This document shows, piece after piece, positions 8,002-15,642 of a DNA stretch of 50,640 nucleotides. Each line of letters begins with the position of its first letter. Position 1 is the stretch's first letter. The notes beneath the pieces are model-generated. The model saw only the letters and a program-made list of their open reading frames with translations, made no database searches and was not told where the DNA came from. A program made the translations under genes and the position numbers. Source of the stretch: UBA2144 sp964506185 (GTDB lineage Bacteria > Patescibacteriota > Gracilibacteria > Peribacterales > Peribacteraceae); assembly GCA_964506185.1 (NCBI GenBank), contig CAZDKL010000009.1:1-50640 (forward strand), given 5' to 3'.

Positions 8002-9075
8002 ATGAGAGTTCTTTTGGCCATGTCAGGAGGCATAGATTCAAGCGTAATCGCCTATATGCTTAAAGAGCAAGGCCATGACTTGGTCGGCGTCAGATTCAAT
8101 TTATGGACTGATCCGCTGGCTCCGGCCGAAGCTCAGCTTCTTTCAAATAAATGTTGCGATGCTCAAAGCGCCGCAAGAGCCAAACATGTTTCCGAGCAAC
8201 TTAACTTCCCTCTTCATAACATTGATTTGAGTGAAACATTTAAACGCGAAGTTGTAGATCATTATTTAGAAGGATGTAAGTCAGGAACAACTCCAAACCC
8301 ATGTGTGGAATGCAACAAGTGCGTAAGATTCGAGGCATTGCTTGAACTGCTTGAGGACTTCGACTGCGAAAAGCTTGCAACCGGACACTATGCACGTATA
8401 AAGAAGAAAGGAGATCACTTCGCTCTTCTTGAAGGAAAAGATAAAAGCAAAGAACAGAGCTATTTCCTTTATAAACTTACACAGGAACATTTATCTAAAC
8501 TCTTGTTCCCACTTGGGAATCTTAAGAAAGCCCAAGTTTACAAGCTCGCAAAGAAATACAAAGTCCCTCTTGATGAAGAGAGCTATCGCGAAAGTCAGAA
8601 CCTCTGCTTCTTTCCCGAAAAGACTCCACTTGAGTTTTTAAAAAGGCATCTTAAGAATGATCTTGAATCCGGTCAGATTGTGACAAAGGAAGGGAAATTA
8701 GTAGGCGAACACAAAGGGCTTCCCCTCTACACAATCGGTCAAAGAAGAATTGGAATTGGAGGCCTTGAAGTTCCTCTTGAGGTAATCGAAAAGGACAGTA
8801 AGAATAATCGGCTAGTTGTTGCTGAGGCTGGGACTGAGAAAGTGAATACAATTTGTGTACAAGATTTAAACTGGATATCCAGTTTTCCGCAAGCTAAAGG
8901 GCTCAAGTGCAAGTGTCGAACTAGGTCACTTTCACCTCTTAAGAAAGGTGTCTTTAGTCTTAAGAAAGACCAAGGAATCTTTAAGTTGAGACGCCCTCAG
9001 CCTCCACTCTCCCCCGGACAATCGTTGGTTCTATACAAGGGAAATGAGGTTATTGGGGGAGGAACGATAGGTTGA
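8002..9075 (+). CDS. mnmA: tRNA-specific 2-thiouridylase
   Basis: Adds sulphur to U34 of Lys, Glu and Gln tRNAs. The 357-aa protein opens with the PP-loop ATP pyrophosphatase motif SGGIDSS (residues 8-14). It contains the catalytic Cys region TPNPCVECNKC (about 97-107), ATGHYARI, and the second active-site Cys in NLCFFPEK (about 201). The C-terminal half carries the YTIGQRRIGIGG motif of the central domain. Length is normal. A TGCTAAAGT box lies 8 nt before the ATG, consistent with a near-leaderless mRNA. The gene runs divergently from the membrane gene and ends inside a large hairpin. Confidence 0.95.
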   Translation: MRVLLAMSGGIDSSVIAYMLKEQGHDLVGVRFNLWTDPLAPAEAQLLSNKCCDAQSAARAKHVSEQLNFPLHNIDLSETFKREVVDHYLEGCKSGTTPNPCVECNKCVRFEALLELLEDFDCEKLATGHYARIKKKGDHFALLEGKDKSKEQSYFLYKLTQEHLSKLLFPLGNLKKAQVYKLAKKYKVPLDEESYRESQNLCFFPEKTPLEFLKRHLKNDLESGQIVTKEGKLVGEHKGLPLYTIGQRRIGIGGLEVPLEVIEKDSKNNRLVVAEAGTEKVNTICVQDLNWISSFPQAKGLKCKCRTRSLSPLKKGVFSLKKDQGIFKLRRPQPPLSPGQSLVLYKGNEVIGGGTIG

Positions 9076-9140
9076 TAGATCATGAGGTGAATAGGTGAAT
9101 AGGTTTAACCTATTCACCTATTAGCAACTATCAACCTATC
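9066..9140. terminator. nested inverted repeat at the mnmA end
   Basis: The outer arms GATAGGTTGATAG (9066-9078) and CTATCAACCTATC (9128-9140) enclose 16-bp arms (9090-9105, 9107-9122; left arm AATAGGTGAATAGGTT). Each arm is itself built of near-tandem words. It starts inside the mnmA 3' end and has no U-tract. Probably a transcript-end structure, though a DNA-level role is possible. Confidence 0.6.
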
Positions 9141-9212
9141 AACCTAATATTGTCAATCTTGCTTATGCATGTAAAATACTCGCCTTCAAATAGTGCCTTA
9201 TAACCACTTTTC

Positions 9213-9221
9213 TGCTATAAT
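9213..9221 (+). promoter_or_regulatory. extended -10 of the sortase gene
   Basis: TGCTATAAT at 9213-9221 is a perfect extended -10. It ends only 3 nt before the GTG at 9225, closer than the 6-8 nt expected for leaderless starts, so the sortase start codon is in doubt. Confidence 0.6.
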
Positions 9222-9224
9222 GTC

Positions 9225-10478
9225 GTGATTACTGAACCAAATCGCCAGCATCGAGCACATTACGACGAAGAGGGAAACATCATACTCCCTTCTATGGGTG
9301 AAGATGCGCCAAAGGAGCTGAGTGAGGAACCAAATAATGAATGGACATGGCAATATTCTCAAACTTGGGAAACAACCGAGGAGCCTAAGGTTAAAGGACA
9401 AAAAAGGAAGAAAGCCAAAAAGCTAGTTGGTGAATCGATGAATAGAATTTGCGATTCACTCTATCAGTGCAGGCAATCAGTACATGGAAAGCTTACCAAT
9501 GCTGCAAAGGAGGTTGTAAAAGAAGGAAAACATCAATGCAGATGGACTATGCATGGAACAAAGATGTCACTAAAAAATGGAAGAAAGAATTTTCGATCTA
9601 CAGCAAACCACACTTGGGGATTCTTGACTCAACCTGTCTGGATTCCAAGAAAAAATAAAGCGCCTAAAGAAACCAGCAGAATGAAATTGTTCGTGGTTGA
9701 TACGGTTAGATTCGGCGGAACGTTTGCAACAATCTTTGTAGCCCTGTTCGTAGCTCTTAACTATCAGAGCTTCATCGAAATTGCAGCAACACGAATTAAA
9801 CCATTGCAACATGCAAGAGCTGTAAATGCTTTAACTGACTCTGTGAATGCTGCACTAAAGGAAAAACTAATGAAGAGTCCGACTTTGGCAGTTGCAGGTA
9901 GTGAAGATGGTAATTTACTAAGCTTCTTACCGGCTATAGGCCCTCCAGAAAACAGATTAATTATTCCAAAGTTGGGCTTGAATATTCCTTTGGCTACACC
10001 TTCTTATGATGCACTATTAAGAGAAGACTGGGTACAAGTGGAAAAAGATATTCAGGAAGCACTTACAATGGGAGTCGTTCACTATCCAGGGACCGCAAAA
10101 CCGGGGCAAGCCGGCAACTTCTTTGTAACAGGACACAGCTCATATTACCCTTGGGCTCAAGGGAAATATAAAACAGTATTTGCGAGACTTCCTGAACTTG
10201 TTATCGGCGACGAGTATTGGATTTACTACGGAGGTGATAAACATCGCTACATTGTCAGATCCAAGAAGGAAGTTAAACCATCTGATGTATCAGTACTGGA
10301 CCAACCGATTGACCGCAGAATTGCAACATTGATGACTTGTACGCCAATTGGTACAACTCTAAGGAGACTCGTAGTCTCGGCAGAAGAAATTGATCCGCAT
10401 ACAGGCATTTCAATGGAAGTAGGAGATCGCGAGTCTAGGCCAAAGACAAGGATAAAGACGGAGATGTTACCTATCTAG
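9225..10478 (+). CDS. sortase with a long cytoplasmic N-terminal extension
   Basis: Membrane-anchored transpeptidase that would attach surface proteins carrying a C-terminal sorting signal. The catalytic domain (about residues 240-400) shows His304 in VTGHSSYYPW, Cys372 in TLMTCTP and Arg380/381 in TLRRLVV, the sortase triad. One transmembrane helix lies at about 163-180. The unusual part is the ~160-residue polar N-terminal region with many Lys/Arg, which should be cytoplasmic. Start: GTG at 9225 is only 3 nt from the -10; ATG at 9294 is the next normal candidate and would remove ~23 residues. Likely substrates are the surface proteins at 21494-23988. Confidence 0.85.
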   Translation: MITEPNRQHRAHYDEEGNIILPSMGEDAPKELSEEPNNEWTWQYSQTWETTEEPKVKGQKRKKAKKLVGESMNRICDSLYQCRQSVHGKLTNAAKEVVKEGKHQCRWTMHGTKMSLKNGRKNFRSTANHTWGFLTQPVWIPRKNKAPKETSRMKLFVVDTVRFGGTFATIFVALFVALNYQSFIEIAATRIKPLQHARAVNALTDSVNAALKEKLMKSPTLAVAGSEDGNLLSFLPAIGPPENRLIIPKLGLNIPLATPSYDALLREDWVQVEKDIQEALTMGVVHYPGTAKPGQAGNFFVTGHSSYYPWAQGKYKTVFARLPELVIGDEYWIYYGGDKHRYIVRSKKEVKPSDVSVLDQPIDRRIATLMTCTPIGTTLRRLVVSAEEIDPHTGISMEVGDRESRPKTRIKTEMLPI

Positions 10479-10577
10479 CCGTTCGAGGCCCTGAGGCCCT
10501 CAGGCCCGAATGGGAAGAATCAAAGGATGCAGAGGAATCAGAGGAGTGGTATTATTCGAACGCTCATTTGTATATAC

Positions 10578-10663
10578 GCCGCTGTGGTGGAATGGTAGAC
10601 ACTAGGGACTTAAAATCCCTTGGACATTAGTCCGTACTGGTTCGAATCCAGTCAGCGGCACCA
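10578..10663 (+). tRNA. tRNA-Leu (anticodon TAA)
   Basis: Acceptor stem GCCGCTG pairs with CAGCGGC. The anticodon loop in GGGACTTAAAATCCC gives TAA. A long variable arm of the Leu type and the T-arm GGTTCGAATCC are visible, and CCA is encoded. Confidence 0.93.
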
Positions 10664-10740
10664 TTCGACTCGCGCCTTCGGCGCTCGCTCATGGTCCTCG
10701 CTGCTTCGCAGCTCGGGCCATTTTGCTGAGCGAGTCGAAT
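10663..10740. repeat. large hairpin directly after tRNA-Leu
   Basis: ATTCGACTCGC (10663-10673) pairs with GCGAGTCGAAT (10730-10740). Inner GC-rich hairpins such as GCGCCttcGGCGC lie between them. The CGAA/GCGA words continue to about 10780 (GAGCGAACATAGCGAAGCG). It may terminate the tRNA transcript. It shares vocabulary, but not overall sequence, with the elements at 888 and 26071. Confidence 0.65.
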
Positions 10741-10807
10741 GACTCTGAGCGAACATAGCGAAGCGTAGTGAGTCGAAGAGCCCAACATATGATAGAATCC
10801 ATCTCCT

Positions 10808-11062
10808 ATGTCTTGGTATGTTTATATTGCACAAGCAAAAACTGGTCGCTACTACACTGGTATCACAACTAATACAAATCAAAGGATTCAAACACACAAT
10901 GAAGGAAAAGGAGCAAAGTTTGCAGATGACCAAGGAAATTTATCTTTAATGTACAAATCTTTACCATATGAATCAAAATCAGAAGCACGTAAGCGTGAAA
11001 TTCAAATTAAAGGTTGGACTAGAGCAAAGAAGGAAAAATTGATTCAAAGAAGGTGGAAGTAG
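10808..11062 (+). CDS. GIY-YIG domain protein (YhbQ/UPF0213-like)
   Basis: 84-aa single-domain GIY-YIG nuclease-fold protein. WYVYIAQAKTGRYYTGIT is the paired VYI..YTG strand signature, with the conserved Arg in NQRIQTHN and Glu in ARKREIQIKGW. Proteins of this size are widespread; their biological substrate is not settled. A TGATAGAAT box ends 9 nt before the ATG, predicting a very short leader. A second GIY-YIG protein lies at 31026-31283. Confidence 0.88.
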   Translation: MSWYVYIAQAKTGRYYTGITTNTNQRIQTHNEGKGAKFADDQGNLSLMYKSLPYESKSEARKREIQIKGWTRAKKEKLIQRRWK

Positions 11063-11123
11063 TATTATTAATAATGCCAAAATGTTAGTTTCCAATTTAC
11101 ATCAATAAATTCAACTCATTCAT

Positions 11124-11297
11124 ATGCCAAAAAGCGAAACAATCACCATTAATAAAAAAATGCTTCTGGGAATAGCTCCGGCAATACCTATCATTGCAAT
11201 TCTTTTATCCAAGAATCAGCCAGGCCCGCTTTTATTATTCTTTATAGGAATATCCTGCGGAGTGCTTATAGGCATACATGCCAAGGTGAAAAAGTAG
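11124..11297 (+). CDS. 57-aa two-helix membrane protein
   Basis: Small open frame: polar start MPKSETITINKK, a hydrophobic stretch (about residues 14-29), a short NQPGP turn, a second hydrophobic stretch (about 35-51), and a basic tail HAKVKK. This is the pattern of a two-helix inner-membrane hairpin. No family recognised. It fills a gap between the GIY-YIG gene and the Calx-beta gene, and the hydrophobicity pattern is unlikely for random sequence. An A/T-rich -10-like box lies just upstream. Confidence 0.5.
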   Translation: MPKSETITINKKMLLGIAPAIPIIAILLSKNQPGPLLLFFIGISCGVLIGIHAKVKK

Positions 11298-11306
11298 CCT
11301 CACCAC

Positions 11307-11462
11307 TGTCTGAACCATGATTCACATGATTTAAGGATTTTCATGATTATAGCAACTTCTACTCAATTGCTTATTGTATGTACATTGTACATACAGCTGA
11401 GAATTGACCTTGTGACCCTTAATCAAGTTAATCCTGTAATCAGGAAAATCAAGGTTCAGACA
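11307..11462. repeat. inverted repeat bounding the gap before the Calx-beta gene
   Basis: TGTCTGAACC (11307-11316) is complementary to GGTTCAGACA (11453-11462). Inside are further complementary words (GATT/AATC series) and a small palindrome GTATGTAC/GTACATAC (11376-11383, 11387-11394). Probably the transcript end of the convergent genes on either side. Confidence 0.55.
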
Positions 11463-11467
11463 AATGA

Positions 11468-12919
11468 TCACTCAATAATCACAGCTGAAGATGTCGGAGA
11501 AGTAAGAACAGTTCCAACAGGATTATCCAGTTTCAGGTTAATCCTTTCTCCTGAATCATTTACATCATCAACAATTAAAGGAATCGTAAATGACTTTCTG
11601 GATTCTCCTGGACCAAAGGTAATAGTACCGGATACAGCTTCATAATCCGCATTCACAACTGCTGTCCCTCCATCTGTTTTGTAATCAGTGGAGACTGTAC
11701 CGCTTGTGCCTCCTACTCTGCTAACTTCAACAGTGGCAACCCCTGATCTCTCGCTTGCAGTATATGTAGATCTGTAGAATTTGAGGGAACCTGATCCAAA
11801 TGTTCCGACCTCATCATCAATTATTGTTACCAAAGCAGACACATCGGGTGTCGTAGTCCCGACGGGATTACTCAGATCTAAGTTAAAAGTTTTGTTGCCA
11901 TTAATATTCGTATTGTCCCTTATCTCAATACTAATTGTCTTTTCTGTCTCGCCGTCGGCAAATGTAAGAGTTCCATTAGAAGGAGTGTAATTCATACTTG
12001 TTGCAGTACCGTGATTTGTGGCGTAGTCGATCTTCACTTCTCCCGCAGGGTCACCGGTTCGAATGACTTTCACATCTAACGAACCTCCATTGTCCGGAGC
12101 GGAATATGCCAAAGCAGAAAATGCAACGGCCTTTGCCGCAACAGCTGCGGATTCCTCATCGTCTTTGATCGTTAGAACTGCTGTATTGGGAGTTGTGAGT
12201 TGCGCACCCCCAGTTGGATCGCTGATTGCAATATTTATCGTCTCATCACCTTCGGCATCTTCATCATCTTTTAATCTAATCATAAACGTAGAACTTGTCT
12301 CATTTTCGGAAAATCGAATCGATCCAGTTACAAGTTCATAGTCCTCACCTGCCGTCGCAGTCCCATCAGTCAATGTATAGTCGACTGTTACAACTCCTGT
12401 CTTACCCCCTGTTCTAACCACGCTGATCATGGCTGAACCAGCGTCTTCATCAACGGTAAACTTATCAATAGTAAATCTGATTAACCCCGCTTCATTACCT
12501 GTTCTAAATGAAGTGGTAGTTGTTGTCGAAGTCGTAGATGAAGTGGAAGTGGTACTTGAATCAGTCGTTGATGAAGAAGTATCTGACGAGCTTGAAGTAG
12601 ATGCCGCAAGAGAACTTGAGCTGCTTGCAGCAGACTCCTGTCCCGGCGACACGTAAAGCATCAATTCATCTCTGAGTCTTTTCATAAGAACCGCAACCTG
12701 ACCGCGGGTAACATTATCATTAGGACCAAACTTTCCGTTCCCATATCCATTGATGATCCCAGCTGTGTTCAACTCTCCAACAGCTTCATCGTAATATGAT
12801 CCGTACTCCACATCAGAGAAAATACTGGACCCGAGCGTTGTTGCGATTGCTCCGGTAGTAGTTACTCCAAAAAGAAGACCGGCAAGAAATATTCCTGTTG
12901 AGTTAATAGATTTTCCCAT
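11468..12919 (-). CDS. secreted SLH / triple Calx-beta surface protein
   Basis: 483-aa exported protein. Signal-like N-terminus (residues ~1-30), one S-layer-homology-like module (about 33-75, IINGYGNGKFGPNDNVTRGQ), a Ser/Thr-rich linker (~95-140, probably extended and possibly glycosylated), then three consecutive Calx-beta domains (~145-255, 262-370, 375-483). The Calx-beta signatures are visible: VDYTLTDGTATAGEDY, IDYATNHGTATSMNYTP and TDYKTDGGTAVVNADYEA, each followed by an FS.N.. or F..GE segment. SLH modules anchor to cell-wall polymer; Calx-beta repeats bind Ca2+ in known proteins. A TAGAAT box lies ~30 nt upstream. The start at 12919 gives a complete signal peptide. Confidence 0.85.
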   Translation of the reverse strand: MGKSINSTGIFLAGLLFGVTTTGAIATTLGSSIFSDVEYGSYYDEAVGELNTAGIINGYGNGKFGPNDNVTRGQVAVLMKRLRDELMLYVSPGQESAASSSSSLAASTSSSSDTSSSTTDSSTTSTSSTTSTTTTTSFRTGNEAGLIRFTIDKFTVDEDAGSAMISVVRTGGKTGVVTVDYTLTDGTATAGEDYELVTGSIRFSENETSSTFMIRLKDDEDAEGDETINIAISDPTGGAQLTTPNTAVLTIKDDEESAAVAAKAVAFSALAYSAPDNGGSLDVKVIRTGDPAGEVKIDYATNHGTATSMNYTPSNGTLTFADGETEKTISIEIRDNTNINGNKTFNLDLSNPVGTTTPDVSALVTIIDDEVGTFGSGSLKFYRSTYTASERSGVATVEVSRVGGTSGTVSTDYKTDGGTAVVNADYEAVSGTITFGPGESRKSFTIPLIVDDVNDSGERINLKLDNPVGTVLTSPTSSAVIIE

Positions 12920-12991
12920 GGTAATAAGGGGTAGAAATGCGTAAACAATTCTAAAGCTACTTAAACTTTAGGTAAACCCCCAAATTATTAT

Positions 12992-13468
12992 CTAAACTGC
13001 AGCGTGGCCACCATCTACAAGGTTTTCTATTACTCTTGCTTGGTTTTTTCGAACATCTTCCAATCTCATGCAGCCAATTTCATCTACTTCATCTGGTCTT
13101 GCAAATAGAACTTCGGATCCTCCCATTGGAACACTCCACTGGTATCTTGAATCCCCAACTCTATTGAATCTCACAAGTGGATACTCTGTTGCCTTTCCCG
13201 TTAAATCTAGCCCAGGAATTTTTACTCTAATGATTCCAGTCTGCTCATTACCATCAACTCTAAGTAAATCGGAATCATTCAAATTGGGCTTACCTTGTAT
13301 GCCAAATTGTGCCTGCAGACTTGCAACACTTATTCCATACACGTCTCTTAACCACTGCATTGCATCTTCCGGGTTTTTTGAAGTCTTGAGCTCAGAATCT
13401 CCATTTAATGCTGCAACCAATGCCTTTTCATCAACTGGTCGTTCTGGTGTTTCTCTGTTTGTTTTCAT
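12992..13468 (-). CDS. hypothetical soluble protein
   Basis: Predicted 158-aa acidic protein, family not recognised. The N-terminal half is helical and charged (EDAMQWLRDVYGISV). The C-terminal half looks like a beta-rich module (IIRVKIPGLDLTGKATEYP). Start: the frame is open further upstream to 13585, but TATAAT on the minus strand (13480-13475) ends exactly 6 nt before the ATG at 13468, so the mRNA should be leaderless and the upstream codons untranslated. It is divergent from the exporter gene, with the two promoters interleaved in under 60 bp. Confidence 0.65.
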   Translation of the reverse strand: MKTNRETPERPVDEKALVAALNGDSELKTSKNPEDAMQWLRDVYGISVASLQAQFGIQGKPNLNDSDLLRVDGNEQTGIIRVKIPGLDLTGKATEYPLVRFNRVGDSRYQWSVPMGGSEVLFARPDEVDEIGCMRLEDVRKNQARVIENLVDGGHAAV

Positions 13469-13474
13469 ACCCAT

Positions 13475-13480
13475 ATTATA
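13475..13480 (-). promoter_or_regulatory. -10 box giving a leaderless start
   Basis: TATAAT on the minus strand ends 6 nt before the ATG at 13468. With a normal -10 to +1 distance, transcription starts on the A of the start codon. Confidence 0.6.
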
Positions 13481-13506
13481 CCTGATTTGCCCATTTTCGT
13501 CAAAAA

Positions 13507-13515
13507 TGCTATAAT
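13507..13515 (+). promoter_or_regulatory. extended -10 of the DMT exporter
   Basis: TGCTATAAT at 13507-13515 leaves 10 nt to the ATG at 13526, a leader of roughly 4 nt. It excludes the in-frame ATG at 13487, which lies upstream of the promoter. Confidence 0.65.
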
Positions 13516-13525
13516 ACCTTTGAAA

Positions 13526-14527
13526 ATGCATACAATTGCCCAAATAGTACTTAGCCCCTTTGCCTCGAGGCGTTCTAAAGCGCAATCGAAAGCTGTCGGG
13601 TGGCTGGCATTGATTGTAATGGTGCTCGCAGGGTCCACGTTTACATCTTTTGGAAAACAGTTAACAACTGTATTTTCTCCGCTTTCAATGATATTTGTAA
13701 GCGAGGGACTGATGTTTGTATTTGCTATCATTTCATTCGGATTAATACCATCATTCAGAAAACTATTCTCCCTTAAATCGAAGTACATCGTTCCGCTTTT
13801 ATGCATTGGTATTGTGAACGGAATTACCGCTCCATTCTTGTGGTTTTTCGGACTGCAGTACACAAACGCTGTTAACGCAGAAATATTTGGCAAGTCGGAA
13901 ATGCTTTTCTTGATTCTTCTTTCCGGTATTTTCCTGCATCAAAAGTTTAGAAGTGAACACCTAGTCGGCGGATGCATAATCCTTCTAGGACTTTTGATTG
14001 TTACCATGCAAGGCTTTTCGAATGGATTCTCTTTCCAGTTAGGAGACGCGATAATTCTGTTTGCAGCGCTTCTATACGCTTCGGGAGGATTGGTAGTTAG
14101 GATGAAGCTGCATCACATGGATCCAGAGATTTTGATTATAGTTAGATCACTTTGTGCCATTGGATTCTTCTTCGCACTATCACCATTTATTGAGCATCCA
14201 TTTATTTCGGAAGCTCGTGAATTTCCATTTGAACTAATTCCTGCATTAATCGGATTCGGACTTATCGCACGCTTCCTTACCATGTTCTCTTTCTACGAAG
14301 CTATCGAGCGTGTGCCAATTGCAACATTCTCTACCTTTGCAACTCTAACAACTGCTGGGTCTGCATTCTTTGCATACATTTACTTAGGTGAACTATTGCA
14401 TTGGTATCAATTGGTCGGTGCATCACTGATAATTCTTGGTGCCATCTTTGTTCACTTGAACGGATTGCATCATAAAGAAAAGCATATGGAGCATCAGTTG
14501 AAGACGCATCATCGTCATCACATTTAA
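13526..14527 (+). CDS. EamA/DMT-family transporter
   Basis: 333-aa integral membrane protein with about ten hydrophobic helices in two five-helix halves, as in the drug/metabolite transporter superfamily (EamA domains). Recognisable helix-end motifs are NAVNAEIFGKSEMLF in the first half and FYEAIERVPIATFSTFATLT with YLGELLHWYQLVGASLII in the second. The C-terminus is His-rich (HHKEKH...HHRHH), which could bind metal or be incidental. Substrate unknown. The start was chosen because the promoter at 13507-13515 lies downstream of the next in-frame ATG at 13487. Confidence 0.8.
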   Translation: MHTIAQIVLSPFASRRSKAQSKAVGWLALIVMVLAGSTFTSFGKQLTTVFSPLSMIFVSEGLMFVFAIISFGLIPSFRKLFSLKSKYIVPLLCIGIVNGITAPFLWFFGLQYTNAVNAEIFGKSEMLFLILLSGIFLHQKFRSEHLVGGCIILLGLLIVTMQGFSNGFSFQLGDAIILFAALLYASGGLVVRMKLHHMDPEILIIVRSLCAIGFFFALSPFIEHPFISEAREFPFELIPALIGFGLIARFLTMFSFYEAIERVPIATFSTFATLTTAGSAFFAYIYLGELLHWYQLVGASLIILGAIFVHLNGLHHKEKHMEHQLKTHHRHHI

Positions 14528-14528
14528 C

Positions 14529-14632
14529 GACCTCACCCCCTAACCCCCTCTCCTCTGTGGAGGAGAGGGGGAACTATTCCAAATGCGAAGCTCCCCTCTC
14601 CTGCTTGCAGGAGAGGGGTCGGGGGTGAGGTC
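14529..14632. terminator. three-armed bidirectional terminator-like structure
   Basis: It lies between convergent genes (DMT exporter ending at 14527, SLH protein ending at 14634). Outer arms beginning GACCTCACCCCC (14529-) and ending GGGGGTGAGGTC (-14632) enclose two strong hairpins. One is CCCCCTCTCCTC/GAGGAGAGGGGG (14544-14555, 14560-14571). The other is CCCCTCTCCTGC/GCAGGAGAGGGG (about 14593-14604, 14607-14618). The whole could fold as a cruciform in DNA or RNA. Confidence 0.7.
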
Positions 14633-14633
14633 A

Positions 14634-15461
14634 TTAGTAAACTTTCAATGCTACAGACACCATCTTCGCCATACTTGCTCTATTAACCGGATCCCAAGGA
14701 CCAAATATACCTGTTGGGTTTCCTTCGCTGTCTGAGTATCCGGAAACGACTCCATCTTTAGCTGCAGTTTCTACAGCTGATGCAAACTCCATAGTTGCTG
14801 GAACATCAGTGAACTTGTTGCCGGAGGCTTCGCGGAACCTCACATCAAATGCCTGAAGAAGAGTCACTACCACCTCCGTTCTGGTTGCAGGTCGCTTAAC
14901 ATCTACTGTGCCATCTGAGTAAATTGCCCACCCCTCCTGCTCAGCGCATTGGATGTATGGTTCCGACCAGCTACCTTTTGCTGAGCCATTTAATAATTCA
15001 TTATTGCACTCCAAAGAATTAATCGGCTTCGCGGAACTAAATGCGATCTTCGCAAGCTGTTCAATCGTGACAGGATCGGAGGGGCCGAACTTGCCAGTAG
15101 AATTACCATCAGCATCTTTGTAACCAGAGATTATCCCCTTCCCTGCAACTTCCTGAACCGCCTCCGCAAACCATGCTGACCACGGAACATCATTTAATTC
15201 CACTTTATTCTTACCTTCCATAAATACTACAAATCCTTCTTTCATAGCTGATGACTTCATCTTATCCTCAGCACTTACAGGGAACATTTCACTGCTTTCT
15301 ACCGATTTACTCTCCTCAAGCATCACCTGATTTTGTTTCGACAAGTACTTAAGATCCGGCTTCAAGTACTTAAGTTCAACCAAATCCTCCAATATTGCAG
15401 CAATCGTGATCGAAGGAATCAGAATGATTATTAGCACTGTAATGGTTCTTAATCGCAGCAT
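14634..15461 (-). CDS. SLH-domain surface protein
   Basis: 275-aa exported protein. The N-terminal hydrophobic segment (MLRLRTITVLIIILIPSITIAA) is a signal peptide or anchor. A ~60-residue polar stalk follows, then S-layer-homology repeats at about 90-150 (GIISGYKDADGNSTGKFGPSDP) and 215-270 (GVVSGYSDSEGNPTG...FGPWDPVNRA), with a third weaker repeat between (EGWAIYSDGTVDVKRPATR). It probably binds a pyruvylated or comparable wall polymer. Start: a TGGTATGAT extended -10 lies 7 nt before the ATG at 15461, which excludes the ATG at 15473. Confidence 0.8.
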   Translation of the reverse strand: MLRLRTITVLIIILIPSITIAAILEDLVELKYLKPDLKYLSKQNQVMLEESKSVESSEMFPVSAEDKMKSSAMKEGFVVFMEGKNKVELNDVPWSAWFAEAVQEVAGKGIISGYKDADGNSTGKFGPSDPVTIEQLAKIAFSSAKPINSLECNNELLNGSAKGSWSEPYIQCAEQEGWAIYSDGTVDVKRPATRTEVVVTLLQAFDVRFREASGNKFTDVPATMEFASAVETAAKDGVVSGYSDSEGNPTGIFGPWDPVNRASMAKMVSVALKVY

Positions 15462-15551
15462 TTCGCCTATCATACCACACCCTTAGTTTTATCTTGCACT
15501 TCGTTTAAAGTTACATTAGGCTACCCCGGACATGACCTCACCGAATGCGCA

Positions 15552-15630
15552 GGCTTCCCAGAAGCCCGATAAGGGCCTAGGGGGCTCTTTTTTCGCGCAT
15601 AAGCGCGCCCTCTGTAGCTCCGGAGGAGCG
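15552..15630 (+). promoter_or_regulatory. carB leader with mutually exclusive hairpins
   Basis: Hairpin GGCTTCccaGAAGCC (15552-15566) competes with a terminator-like stem AGCCC/GGGCT (15563-15567, 15582-15586) that is followed by six T (15588-15593). Next come CGCGCataaGCGCG (15594-15607) and GCTCCggaGGAGC (15617-15629), the latter abutting the AGGAGG Shine-Dalgarno. This is the layout of a transcription attenuator plus a possible ribosome-site hairpin. The ligand or factor is unknown; no PyrR-binding consensus is obvious. Confidence 0.5.
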
Positions 15631-15642
15631 AAGGAGGGTAAT

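Noticed and set aside
15532..15642. N-terminal extension of CarB from ATG 15532
   Set aside because: The added residues do not resemble CarB, they cross hairpins with a T6 tract, and ATG 15643 has a strong Shine-Dalgarno.
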